64,000 nt of DNA from Sorex araneus (Eukaryota > Chordata > Mammalia > Eulipotyphla > Soricidae): NCBI RefSeq assembly GCF_027595985.1, contig NC_073305.1:27510134-27574133 (forward strand). Reading direction: 5' to 3'. Of this stretch, positions 33,591 to 43,709 are shown one piece after another (the first letter of the stretch is position 1; the number at the start of each line of letters is the position of its first letter). A program made the position numbers and the translations under genes. The notes under the pieces were generated by a model that was not told the origin of the DNA, made no database searches, and saw nothing but the letters and a program-made list of their open reading frames with translations.

Positions 33591-34764
33591 ACTGCAGTGC
33601 TGATAGAGGAGAGCCAGGAAATTTTTATAATATGACTAATCAAAGAGGAAGTCATTGTAATTTGCTACTTGAATGGGTCTGGGGAGTATGGTGTTGGGCA
33701 AAGTTACTTAGAGGGAAAAGGAGAGACACTGAATGATCTTCTAGTGCAGGATATAAAGAAACATAGTTGGAGAATAACAAATGCCCAAAGGCAATAGAAA
33801 TAAAGAGAATGAGAACTAATCTTAAGTTAGAGGCTTGCCACTGGGGCATTGGGAGGAGGCCAGAGAGAGGAAAAGCACAACAGTAGTCAAAGGGCATTGG
33901 TCACTTTGGAAAAAGACTTAGTGCTGAAAGGAGGTAAACGGATACGTATCTGCAAAAGTACTGTAAACCACAGTTCCTAGAGGAAAGAAAACAGTGTCTG
34001 CCATAGAGGCGGGCTATAGGGCAGGAGGGAAAAGGAACGTTGGCAAAGAGAAGTAGACACTGGTGAAGGGATTGGTATTTGAACATTTTACTCCTGAAAC
34101 TCAACCCTGAACTATGAATAGCTTTATTACTTTGTAATTCACAAATTGGGGTTCTTGGGGGTGGGGAGGCAGTATAATTCAGGCAATTTTGTCAGTATCT
34201 TGGTCTTGGATGATATTAGGCCATGGAGTTGACTACTTGATAAGTTTTGTAGGGGAAATTGACAGGACCTGCAGTTGCACTGAATAAGTGCTATAAGTGG
34301 GAGTGAGGGAGGCATCATTTCTAGGCTTTTACATCAGGCATTGGGTTGGATAGTCTAATCTAACAGTATGATCTTTGGGCATTTTGACAGAAGGAGGAGG
34401 GAAGCAAGGATTGCAATGGAGTAAGAAAGTAGAGTTTACTCAATAGGACATTTTATATCCTAAATTTCCCCATGTGTCTAAGTTTTTTAATACTAATGGA
34501 TTGAAGACATTTATGTATTTTGTTTCCAGTCTCTTTTTTTGTTGTGATTTGAAGCAGACTGCTTTTTCGAGGTAGATGTGACCTCACTGAGCAGAGGTGT
34601 TTCCAACTACCTGAGAGGAGTTATGCAAATGAGATTTTTACTGTGCCCTATCTTCAGTAAAAATTGGTTCATTATTGCATATATTGATATTATGCAAATT
34701 TAGACATTTGGCAGCTGAATTGAACTCACTGTGTTGGATCCATTTTATTTTTTCCCTCAAAAAG
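33591..34764. other. CMC1 intron 1, with two octamer motifs
   Basis: No transposon or exon recognised. Two perfect ATGCAAAT octamers lie at 34623-34630 and 34692-34699, same strand, 69 bp apart. They could bind POU factors, but chance is possible in AT-rich DNA. Confidence 0.4.
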
Positions 34765-34925
34765 CTCTGACCCCAGGAGTTGAGACAATACAGGGCATAA
34801 GTTGCATTCCTTGCATGGTAACCTCAGCTCCTCATAGTACCCACAGAGTACTACCAGGGGTGATCCCTGCGAACAGAGCCAGGAGTAAACCCTGAGCACC
34901 GATGGGTGTCAGTCTCCCCCAACCC
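34765..34925 (+). mobile_element. Family A SINE, diverged
   Basis: 'ccccaggagttgagacaatacagggc', 'aaccccctgag'-type body 'accaggggtgatccctgcgaacagagccaggagtaaaccctgagcaccg', and 'atgggtgtcagtctcccc' end. Confidence 0.75.
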
Positions 34926-35007
34926 CCCAGTTTCTTCCATGAAACTCCAAACCCTATAACTATATTCAGGTTGCATACTTTATATACTTAAAAAAATTTT
35001 TTTTTCA

Positions 35008-35165
35008 TACCAGGTCGGCCGCATGGTCAAAGTAAATGCTATACCCTCTGTCCTATTGCTCAAGGGGGACCCCATTCTGGTTCCCAGCACCACCAGGAGT
35101 GATCCCTGAGCAGAGAGTGCACATGCACAGTAAACCCAGCACCTCACCGGGTGTGGCCCAGACAT
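35008..35165 (+). mobile_element. Family A SINE with inverted head
   Basis: 35010-35064 is an antisense head ('accaggtcggccgcatggtcaaagtaaatgctatacc...tattgctcaa'). It joins directly to a sense body 35078-35165 ('ggttcccagcaccaccaggagtgatccctgagc...ggtgtggcccagac'). Either a 5' inversion during insertion or two adjoining partial copies. Confidence 0.7.
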
Positions 35166-35269
35166 AAAACTAAGCTATAGTAATTATAAACAGTTAAACC
35201 AAGTTGTGTGTTCCCCACCCATGGGAAACGAGAAATGACTTGATTTACTTTTTTAAACATAGTCTTAGG

Positions 35270-35999
35270 GTGTGTCTGCCAAGCTACTGAAAAATGGGGG
35301 TTCTGGGTGGATGAGGCCTAGTCCCGATCCGAGCAGGCTTGGAGATCTCAGCCCTGGGTTCTGTACACCTGGGTTCCTCTGCTGGTTCCTTCATGTGTGA
35401 GGCTCATCTGAACGTGTAGAGAGGGGCATTGAGCATGGCTGTGGCTGGGTTCAGGAGGTCTTCAGCTGCCGGGACTTCGGTTGGGGTGGGGAAGGAAACT
35501 CAACCTGCCCTGCTTCCAGGGGCCCCGGTGGAGACAGCCAGGCGTGGGGGCAAGAGACCGCCACAAACTGCCCCTGGCGCCGTGTAATCCCATCAACGAC
35601 CAAGATCCAGAGACTATAAAACAACGCTTCATGAGTGGAGGGGTGAAGGCAGATGGAATAGAGAAGGGATCACTAAGAAAATGATGGTTGGAGGAATCAG
35701 TTAAGATAGGAGATGCTGCCGAAAGTAGATAATGGACCAAACATGATGACCTCTCAGTGTCTTTGTTGCAAGTCATAATGCCCAAAAGTAGAGAGAGAGT
35801 ATGGGGAATATTGTCTGCCATGGAGGCAGGGAGAGGCTAAGAAAGGGGGAGGAGGAATGTATACCAGATATATTGGTGGTGGGGAATGTGCACTGGTGGA
35901 GGGTGGGTGTTTGATCATTGTGTGATTGTAACCCAAACATGAAAGCTTGTAACTATCTCACGGTGATTCAATAAAATTTAAAAACAACAAAACAAAAAA
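35270..35999 (+). mobile_element. L1 3' UTR
   Basis: Purine-rich 3' UTR with 'gaaagtagataatggaccaaacatgatgacctctcagtg', a G/A-rich tract, 'ggtggtggggaatgtgcactggtggaggg', and terminal 'ctatctcacggtgattcaataaaatttaaaaac' with AATAAA and an A-rich tail. The first 200 bp have a different composition from the other L1 ends here, pointing to a distinct L1 subfamily 3' UTR, shared with 1431-1745. Confidence 0.8.
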
Positions 36000-36002
36000 A
36001 TG

Positions 36003-36520
36003 CTCCCGGAAGTGCGCGGCTGCATTCAGGGCCGCAAGGCCACTTATAGCATAGTCCCCCCTCTCAGAGAACCCGGCAAGGTACTGAGAACATCCTGCCT
36101 GCATGGCAGAGCCTGGCAAGCTCCCTGTGGCGTATTTGATATGCCAAATGCAATAACAGTGATGGGTCTCATTCCCCTTCCCTGAAAGAGCTTCTGTTTT
36201 TTTTTTTTTTTTGGTGGGGGGGTTTGGGTCACACCCGACGATGCTCAGGGCTGACTCCTGGCTCTACACTCAGGAATCACTGGTGGCAGTGCTCAGGGGA
36301 CTATATGGGATGCTGGGAATTGAATCTCGGTTGGCCGCATGCAAGGCAAACGCCCTACCTGCTGTACTATTGCTCCAGCCTCCTGAAAGAGTTTCTAATG
36401 TAGCACCTTTGGGAAGAACGAGTAAAGAGAGGCTGTTAAAATCTCAGGGCTAGGATGAATGGAGACATTACTGGTGCCCACTCAAGAAAAATTGATTAGC
36501 GGCATGACAGTGATACAGTG
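36003..36520 (+). mobile_element. Family B SINE, long form, split by a family A SINE
   Basis: Body landmarks 'agagaacccggcaaggtactgag', 'ggcgtatttgatatgccaaatgcaataacag', 'tctcattccccttccctgaaagag' before the insertion; 'cctgaaagagtttct', 'ggatgaatggagacattactggtgcccactc' and a 'gacagtgatacagtgata' tail after it. It contains the internal block absent from the copies at 23.1 and 24.9 kb. Only traces of the tRNA head remain. Confidence 0.82.
36196..36381 (-). mobile_element. Family A SINE nested in family B, 15 bp TSD
   Basis: T16 tail, 'gggtcacacccgacgatgctcaggg', 'ggccgcatgcaaggcaaacgccc', 'actattgctccagc'. Flanks cctgaaagagcttct (36181-36195) and cctgaaagagtttct (36382-36396) match at 14 of 15. 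So family B was already in place when this copy arrived. Confidence 0.92.
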
Positions 36521-36521
36521 A

Positions 36522-36677
36522 TACCCAGCTGTACTCAGGGCTTACTCCTAGCTAGCTCTGCTCTCAAAGATCATTGATGAAAGTTCTCAGAGAACAGTAT
36601 ATGGTGCCTGGAATAGAACCAGGATCAGGCATGTGCAAGACAAGCACCTTACCCACTATACTAACTCTTCAACCCCT
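36522..36677 (-). mobile_element. Family A SINE, diverged
   Basis: 'cagctgtactcagggcttactcctagc', 'ggtgcctggaatagaaccaggatcaggcatgtg', 'actatactaactcttcaacccc'. Confidence 0.8.
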
Positions 36678-36700
36678 GTACTTAATATTATAGCACTGGA

Positions 36701-36766
36701 GCACTGTCAACTCGTTGTTCATCGATTTGCTTGAGCAGGCACAGTAACATCTCTACTGTGAGATAT
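36701..36766 (-). mobile_element. Family B SINE 3' fragment
   Basis: 'gcactgtcaactcgttgttcatcgatttgcttgagcaggcac' and 'taacatctctactgtgaga' correspond to the last ~65 bp of the family B element in antisense; the rest is missing. Confidence 0.75.
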
Positions 36767-36910
36767 ACACAGATTTATATTTCTTTTTGTTAACTGTAGA
36801 AGTAATGACAGCATTCTTCAACATTTCATTATTTTCTCTTTTTATTTGAATGCAAAGAGCAAGATCTAGAGTCTAAAAGACTCAGAAAAAGTAGCTGAGG
36901 AGAAATTTAA

Positions 36911-36975
36911 AAGATTCAATAAGTTAGTTTATCAGCATCAGACTAATGCATATTTCCTTGTTTTCTTAGTGACAT
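36911..36975 (+). repeat. Left arm of a dispersed inverted duplication
   Basis: This segment recurs, inverted, at 39815-39884. Shared blocks include gattcaataagtta, gtttatcagcatcagac, taatgcatat and gttttcttagtgaca. The right copy has about 5 extra bases. Similarity stops abruptly on both sides. Confidence 0.85.
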
Positions 36976-37872
36976 GAGCCATGCTACAAGGCTAGGGCTC
37001 AAATCAGTAGGATAGAGGGCCACAAGAAGGAAACAAGGTTGGAAAAGGGCCATGATTTAAAAAAAAAAAAAAAAGTTAAAAAACACTGTTTTACAGGACA
37101 GAGATCTTAGTCCTATGATGAAAAAGACATTCTGGCCAGACCTTAGACCTTCTTACCAGGATGATAGAGTTAAAAGGAAAGGGACAAGGGAGTTAAGGTA
37201 GAGGTACAGGCTGGAAAAATTAAGATAGCATGGGAGTATCTTTAGGAGCAAATAACTATAAAACTTAAAAAAAAAAGAGAGAGAGGGGTTTCCATATAAG
37301 AACCAAATTAGTTCGAACATTCTCATTATTAGAAAGGTGTACCTTATTCTTTCACTTCTTTACATGGGAAGATTCTGTTAGATTCTGATTAGCTTTCTGT
37401 TCTTTTTGTGGATTCATAGGAAGTGCGGTTGTCAGTAGCCTTGTAATCTAGTGCTGCCCATATTGCAGGAACACGTGTGCCTCAAAGCAAAATCTGAGCT
37501 AACAAATTCAGCCGATGAAAAAGGTGAAAATTGACTTTCAGGTGATGATAGAATGTCGGGAAGTTAGAGCTTTGGAAATTTTCTTGGTGGTGTTATTCTG
37601 ATTCTTTATTTCAGTATAAATTCATGCGCCTATATCACTGCAAACTCAAAATTTGATTTTTTTTTCTTGCAGGCTCTTGTGCAAATGTGTATAACATGTG
37701 CCCCACATGATATTGAGAGAATCACTTTAATTTCATGAAATTAGAAATGCTGTATTTATAATATTTGTACTGTTGAGGTGCTTAATAACAAATATGTATA
37801 AAATCATAGCTGTCTTAATAATTAATAGTGTATGGTGTGCTATCATAACAATAGGATAATACACAGCAATTT
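36976..37872. other. CMC1 intron 1, nothing recognised
   Basis: Contains short A-runs (37059-37074, 37270-37276). No exon or repeat family seen. Confidence 0.45.
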
Positions 37873-38043
37873 GTTTTTGTTTTGGTTTTTAGGCCATACC
37901 CAGTACTCGGGACTTACTCCTGGCTCTGCACTCAGGGATTACTATTGGCAGGGTTTCAGGGGCCATAATGGATGCCTGGTATCCAACCCAGTTTGGCCAA
38001 ATGCAAGGCAAGCACTCTGCCCACTGTATTATTGCTCAAGCCT
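37873..38043 (-). mobile_element. Family A SINE, diverged
   Basis: 'ggccatacccagtactcgggacttactcctggctctgcactcaggg', 'gtatccaacccagtttggcc', 'gtattattgctcaagcc'. Confidence 0.85.
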
Positions 38044-38059
38044 TCCAACAGAATTTTTG

Positions 38060-38500
38060 AGATTCATTCATGTTGAGTATATTAGTAGCTGTTTTCTTGT
38101 TATTTCTCAATTGGGCATTTAGGTTTTTTCAGTTTGTTACTATTCAAAATACTATTCAAAATATTTTGAATAATGCTTCCATAAATAAACTTGTACATGT
38201 TTTATAGGTATACATTTTCATTTACCTATCTTGGGTAGGTTAATTCCTCAGAGTGGAAAATAGGTTGGGGGTATATTTAGTTTTATAAATTAGCAAGCAG
38301 TTTCCTAGAGAAGTTTTTCATTTCACACTCCCACCAGTTGCTCCACATTCTCCGCAACATTTGATGTTGTCAGTGTTTTTAACTTTAGTCATTCTGGTGG
38401 TGTGAAATGATATCATGGGCTTAATTTGCATTTCTTAATGACTAATGAATTTTTAGTACGGCTTCATATATGTTTTTACAATTTGTATATATTTTTTGGT
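38060..38500 (-). mobile_element. Old L1 ORF2/3' fragment
   Basis: Antisense L1 landmarks: 'aataatgcttccataaataaacttgtacatg', 'tcccaccagttgctccacattctccgcaacatttg', 'gtcattctggtggtgtgaaatgatatcatgg', 'ttgcatttcttaatgac'. A perfect 18 bp palindrome at 38154-38171 lies in its AT-rich part. Confidence 0.75.
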
Positions 38501-38675
38501 TAGTCTATTCAACCCCTCTACCCCATTTTGTTAGTTCGTATTTTTTGTTATTGACACATGGTTCTGTAAAAAATATGATTTTGAGTCCAACATATATGTA
38601 AAATATATGAACAGTTTGATACAGCTTTAAGTGAGTAGTTTCTCTTGGTCTGTGGCTTAATGAATAGTAAATTTT

Positions 38676-38845
38676 TTTTTTCTTTTTGGGTCACACCCAG
38701 CAATGCACAGGGGTCACTCCTGGCTCATGCATTCAGGAATCACCCCTGGCGGTGCTCAGGGGACCATATGGGATGCTGGGATTTGAACCCGGGTCGGCCG
38801 CGTGCAAGGCAAACGCCCTACCCACTGTGCTATCACTCCAGCCCC
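38676..38845 (-). mobile_element. Family A SINE, near consensus, 15 bp TSD
   Basis: TSD tgaatagtaaatttt at 38661-38675 and 38846-38860, exact. The internal sequence is close to consensus throughout ('cacccctggcggtgctcaggggaccatatggg', 'gggtcggccgcgtgcaaggc'). Among the youngest insertions in the window. Confidence 0.95.
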
Positions 38846-39017
38846 TGAATAGTAAATTTTATTCATGAGGATGTAAAATATATTACCTTTTTTCTTTGAT
38901 GTCTTTGTCATCTCTGAGAAGTCTGCCTGTTTTAGTGATTGAAGATTTCTGTTTCAAAGTTTCCATTTTTTACACTGAGGTTTGTGGCAAGTTGACTTTG
39001 GGGATTTATTTTGTGAT

Positions 39018-39217
39018 AGGGAGGAAAGATAGCACAGCAGGTAGGACATTTGCCTTGCACGTGGCGGACACGAGTTCAATTTCGTCCCTCTCAGAGAGCC
39101 CAACTAGCTACTGAGAGTAACCTGCCCTCACAGCAGAGCCTGGAAAGCTACCCATGGGGTATTCGATATGCCAAAAACAACGGCAAATGGATGAATAACA
39201 GGATGACAGTGCTACAG
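39018..39217 (+). mobile_element. Family B SINE, internally shortened
   Basis: Has a good head ('gggaggaaagatagcacagcaggtaggacatttgccttgcacgtggc'), then 'tcagagagcccaactagctactgag', 'gtattcgatatgccaaaaacaacgg', and jumps to 'aataacaggatgacagtgctacag'. It lacks both the long-form block and the 'attactggtgcccact' segment. Shows that a head and the family B body form one element. Confidence 0.85.
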
Positions 39218-39814
39218 TTTATCCAGATACACCATGCTTGTATTTCTTCATTGACTAGCTTTAGTTAATTTGTCAAAATGGTAACACTGTATATACGTGG
39301 AAGTATTCTAATTATTGTATCAAACTAGTATGGCTGCTATTTTGTAGCTTTGTAATAGGACAATTACTAGTAAGTTCAATTACCTGTAATTGAAATCAGG
39401 TAATGTAAGGCAAATGTATTTGTTCTTCTCTTTATGATGTTTTGGCTAGGATCACTTCCTCTATCATACATAACTTAAAATTGTTTTCTTATAACCTTAT
39501 TTTGAAATAGTTTAATAACTCAAACTACAAAACAGCAGTTTTCATACACCTTTTCTGCGGTCCCTAAGTATCATATCTTTGGCAACTTGTGCTCGTGTGA
39601 CTATTGCTTCAACGAAGAAAAAATTGTTATGGGGAGAGGAAAATCACCCCATTAGATTATTCTTTTAATGTGTAAAACACTGTTCTATGTGTACTATATG
39701 ATAGAAAACATATCTGTGACATTCACACTTCCCTGGGACCAGATAAAAAAGTATCTGAAAAGGGCGCTATGCAGAGAGACATGAAAAACTGGTTAGGACA
39801 TTGCTATAATTCAT
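39218..39814. other. CMC1 intron 1, nothing recognised
   Basis: AT-rich, no exon or repeat assigned. Confidence 0.45.
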
Positions 39815-39884
39815 TGTCACTAAGAAAACGAGATATGCATTAGTCTGATGCTGATAAACTTAGTAAATAACTTATTGAATCTTA
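39815..39884 (-). repeat. Right arm of a dispersed inverted duplication
   Basis: Reverse complement matches 36911-36975 (see that entry). The arms are 2.8 kb apart. Confidence 0.85.
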
Positions 39885-39929
39885 CCAGTATTTATATGCA
39901 CTTTTTTACATGCACTTGTATCATGTGTA

Positions 39930-40300
39930 TAGTGCTTATATAGTTGTATATTTTATTGTTACGTAGTATGGCTTGAATAACTCACCATGGTCAGCATAAA
40001 TTATAGAATTGTTCTGTTGCCACAAAGAAAATCCCTCCTGTTACCCCCTAATAGTTACACCGTTTCTTCCCTTCTAACTACTGGTAACCAGTAATTTTTT
40101 TCACATTGTGCCATCTTAAGAATATCCTGTGAATGCCCTGTGCAAGTTCCTGCTTTTGTATGTTAGGAACCCATTCTATTGTTGACAAGTAAGTCATCAT
40201 TTGAGCCATTGTTTAATCCACTCTCTTGTTGAAGGGTTTTATTTCCAGTTGTATGTTCCATTGTAATCCCCACGTGAGTCTCACTGAGTTCTCCAAGTCA
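39930..40300 (-). mobile_element. Old L1 (L1M-type) 3' end
   Basis: 'gttgccacaaagaaaatccctcctgttaccccctaatag', 'ttctaactactggtaaccagtaat' and 'cactctcttgttgaagggttttatttcc' follow the antisense L1M order. Confidence 0.6.
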
Positions 40301-40794
40301 GGTTTTTTGTGTATAGGCAAACCTATTGAAGCATAGACATTCTGTGGCTTGTTTCCTTGCAACAGTTAGTTACTTCTTGATTAATCACTATTTAATCTCA
40401 CTGTGTAGCCCTTCAACAGATTTAGACAATTCTTTTGCTCATTCGTTGCTGATATTCTTTTTTTTCCCTTACCATGATTTTTTTTTTAAGATCCTTTCTG
40501 CAACTACTGTATCATTTCATTGTAGGATTACATAGCTTCAGGTGGTTTAGGTTTATTGGGTTACTCCCGTCACAGTGCTCCCATCCCTCTGTTTATTTGT
40601 AGCTTCTTAGTGTTCTGTTGACTTGTAAATAATGTCTTTCTCTTCTCCTTGAGTCCTTTGCATAGTTTATTCAGAGCAAGTCCTTTTTGTATGGACAAAG
40701 AAAGACATTTAATTGGCCTTGAATATTATTAATTCCTGGACATTTGCTTTTTTGACTGTAGCCTTGGTTGCCCTCAGTTCCTAGTCCTCTAAAA
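40301..40794. other. CMC1 intron 1, nothing recognised
   Basis: T-rich, with no assigned feature. Confidence 0.4.
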
Positions 40795-41740
40795 GACAGG
40801 GTCCCAACGGGGGACGAGACGGACCCAGGGCAAGCGGTAAGTTATGTGCTACCTGGCATCGAGATGGGCCTGGCCAAAGTGCCTCATTCTTAACTATAAG
40901 TTAAGAGTCTGATCATGGACAAGTGCTGTCATGCATCTTAAAGTAATGACGAGACTAGGACCCTGCTAGGGATAGGAAAGACTAATCTGGCCTGGGCACT
41001 GTAGTCTGAGATTGAGATGACCCCAGGAGAGCAATTCTAAAAGTTTAATGCGTCTCTTGCTATGCCCATACAAAACTCATATGTTTGTTGGACAAGGAGA
41101 GGAGAAACACAACCATGGGATTTCATCATTGATGGGTCCTGCTGAAAGAGAGAATAGGTGTTCTGCTATTGTTATTGAACCTTTTAAGCTTGAATTGTTA
41201 CATTGTAGATTCCAGGCTTTGGCCCAGCCTAGTGTTTGGGATTTAGATTTCAGGTGCTGCCTAGTTTGTAATTGACAATGTAGATTTCATGTGGCAGCTC
41301 AGCCCAGTCTTTGGTATGTAAATCCGAGTGCTTTTCAGCCCAAGGAAGGCTTCGGTTTTGGTTTTATATCTTCTTTCCGGAGGCCTAGATTACTGGCCTG
41401 CAGATACAAGAGAATAATGTTGCCTCAATGTTCTTCCTGTAAGATCTTTTGGTGCCTTTGGTAACTGTCAATGTATTGCACCATGAGCTAAAAGGGGTTC
41501 CGAGAGAGACACATGGGGAAGGAGAGACTAGAGAAAGAGCACAGTAGATCCAGAGAGAGGCCGGAGCTGCTTGTGCGAGTGCGGGAGATGGAAGTTTAAA
41601 GATTGAATAAACAGTAACGATTCAGCAACCAGCTGGGTCCTCATCCTTCCTTCACCTTTCCTTGGGTCCTCATCCTTCCTTCACCTTTCCTTGACCACCA
41701 GCCGTCCTGTTGCAGTCCACGGCGAGCCTTTAGTTTTTTA
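40795..41740 (+). mobile_element. Candidate solo LTR (unassigned family)
   Basis: A block of higher GC than its surroundings. It has U3-like imperfect internal repeats (41190-41270 vs 41265-41345, 'cattgtagatt' and 'gccca' themes). An AATAAA at 41607-41612 follows 'gagtgcgggagatgg', then 'cagtaacgattcagcaaccagctggg' and a tandem 29 bp repeat, like an R-U5 region. No coding sequence, no matched second LTR and no clear TSD. The boundaries are approximate. Family not recognised. Confidence 0.45.
41635..41692. repeat. Perfect 29 bp tandem duplication
   Basis: Two identical pyrimidine-rich 29 bp units (41635-41663, 41664-41692) beginning gggtcctcatcc, downstream of the AATAAA in the LTR-like block. 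Confidence 0.95.
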
Positions 41741-42257
41741 CAATTTCATAGCTGTCTATGGCCAGAGGTTATCAGGAACCATCTAATACTGGGAAAAGTT
41801 GATGAGTTTCTGGTCTTCCTAGATATGACTAGATACTGGGGAACTCCCTGACTTATGCACAATCTGAAGGCAGCAGAAGTGATAGCTTGCTTGGTTCCTA
41901 CTGAGCCATTTCAACCATGAATGTTTTGGTTTCCTTCAGGAAAGTCTCTTGCTCTCCATTTTTGTTGCTGAGGGCTGAAGGAGGAACTGCCTGGCCAGTA
42001 AGGCTCTTTAAATTTTGAAAAGTCATGTGATCTAGCCCTGCTGCAAGATGAGACAGACACAAATGCTTCTCTTAGGCTCCCCATGGCCCATCTGCCTGCA
42101 TAGTATGGCCCACAGATGATGTTTTAAATGCCCTTGGCAGAAAAAAAAGTCTCCTGCCCCTGCTTTAGAGCATGGAGCAGCCCCCCATTTTAGACATCGG
42201 TTTTCTTCTGGGGACAGTCTCTGAGGATATGCTTTCTTCCTTCTGTCTGTTACTACC
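41741..42257. other. CMC1 intron 1, nothing recognised
   Basis: Frames on either strand (for example 42032-42337 minus) have no known motif and partly overlap the L1. Confidence 0.4.
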
Positions 42258-42945
42258 AGCCATTGCGGCACTGTGGAAAAAAACCGAGTGCCCGAGAACA
42301 GATGACTGGTTAAAGAAACTTTGGTGCATCTATACAATGGAATACTATGCAGCTGTTAGAAAAAATGAAGTCATGAACTTTGCATATAAGTGGATCAACA
42401 TGGAAAGTATCACGATAAGTGAAATGAGCCAGAAAGAAGAGGGACAGGCATAGAAAGATTGCACTCATCTGTGGAGTATAAAACAACAGGAGACTAATAC
42501 CCAAGAATAGTAGTATATAATGCCAGGAGGTTGACTCCATAGCTGGCCTCACACGCTGGGGGAAAGTCGTCCCAGATAGAGAAGGGAACACCAAGTAAAA
42601 TGTGATTGAGATCCTGCGCGGGGAGGGAGATGCGTGTTGAAAGTAGACTAGAGACTGAACACGATGGCCACTCAGTGCCCCTACTGCAAACCACAACACC
42701 CCAAAGGAGAGAGAGAGAACAAATTGGAATGCCCTGCCACAGAGGCGGGGTGGGGTGGGGGATGGGATGAGGGGGTGGGAGGGATACTGGGTTCATAAGT
42801 GGTGGAGAATGGGCACTGGTGGAGGGATGGGCTCTTGAACATTGCATGAGGGAAAAACAAGCATGAAAAGGTGTGAATCTGTAACTCTGCCCTCACTGTG
42901 ACTCACTACAAAAAAATAAAAAAATTTAAAATTAAAAAAAAAGAG
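42258..42945 (+). mobile_element. 5'-truncated L1 (ORF2 C-terminus and 3' UTR)
   Basis: Starts in ORF2 ('gaacagatgactggttaaagaaactttgg', 'acaatggaatactatgcagctgtt', encoding PRTDDW and MEYYAA). It continues through the stop and the 'agaaagattgcactcatctgtgg' block to a G-rich 3' UTR and 'ctcactacaaaaaaataaaaaaat'. Same subfamily as 55603-56670, with only short ORF2 left. Confidence 0.88.
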
Positions 42946-43619
42946 AGATTCCTGTTTTTTTTATTCCCTGGTAACACCCACCCCTTTGTTTTTCCTGGAT
43001 TATCTAGGAATTAAAGGGAGGGGGTGATTCTCAGAAGGTAAATTCTAGTCTACCATAACTTAGAGTAGTTGTGACTGGTGTGTAAAATGTGCAGAAACCT
43101 CACATGCTCTGTTTCTGTAGAAGTTCTCCTTTTTCTATCACACAGTTCTTTTTTTCCCTTAGGTTCCTTTAATTGATCCACAGAGAAACTACTCATGTAA
43201 CTCTTTCTTGGCTCTTTCTCTCTCCTTAGATCTTCATATTGATAAAAGTCGTTAGTATGAGTTATTTCGAAAAGGAAATAATGATGTTTTAGTCTACAGA
43301 TATTATTTGGACTGGACTTCAGGACTGGACTCCATGGAATATGTGCTCAATAAAAATTTCTCATTATAGTTTGTATTTGTAGACATTTTAAGAGAGTTGT
43401 TGACTCTGCTGCCTGTTTTACTTCTGTATTGCATAAGACATTTAGAATCATTTTCAGTGAAAGTAGTAGAGTAATACTAATTTTATAGGTTATTAAAGAA
43501 TCAAATTGTAATACAGTGGTGTAGGGTTTTGTTTTGAATCCTGGAATGCCTACTTCCCCCCTTAACAGCTAATTCATTTTGATTTCTACTATGTTAAAAA
43601 CATTTAAAATTTTTTTCAG
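42946..43619. other. End of CMC1 intron 1
   Basis: No repeat recognised. The last ~60 bases hold the acceptor: a T-rich tract (aaaatttttttcag) and candidate branch adenines upstream. Confidence 0.5.
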
Positions 43620-43709
43620 ATCAGCATCTTAGACATGTTGAAAAAGATGTTTTGATTCCTAAAATAATGAGAGAAAAGGCCCGGGAGAGATGTTCTGAAC
43701 AGGTTCAAG
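43620..43709 (+). CDS. CMC1: CMC1 coding exon 2 (COX assembly mitochondrial protein 1)
   Basis: 90 bp between a good acceptor (tttttttcag|A) and a canonical donor (CAAG|gtaaga), adding residues 7-36 in one open frame: DQHLRHVEK, then DVLIPKIMREKARERC, then SEQVQ. It differs from human CMC1, as I recall it, only by an Arg for Lys in REKA(K/R)ERC. Cys31 is the first cysteine of the twin CX9C (CHCH) motif; its partners are in the next exon. CMC1 is a small (about 106 residue) intermembrane-space protein imported by the MIA40 pathway. It stabilises newly made COX1 with COA3/COX14 during complex IV assembly. The remaining ~70 codons are not in this window. Too short for a simple ORF scan, but the match is unambiguous. 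Confidence 0.95.
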
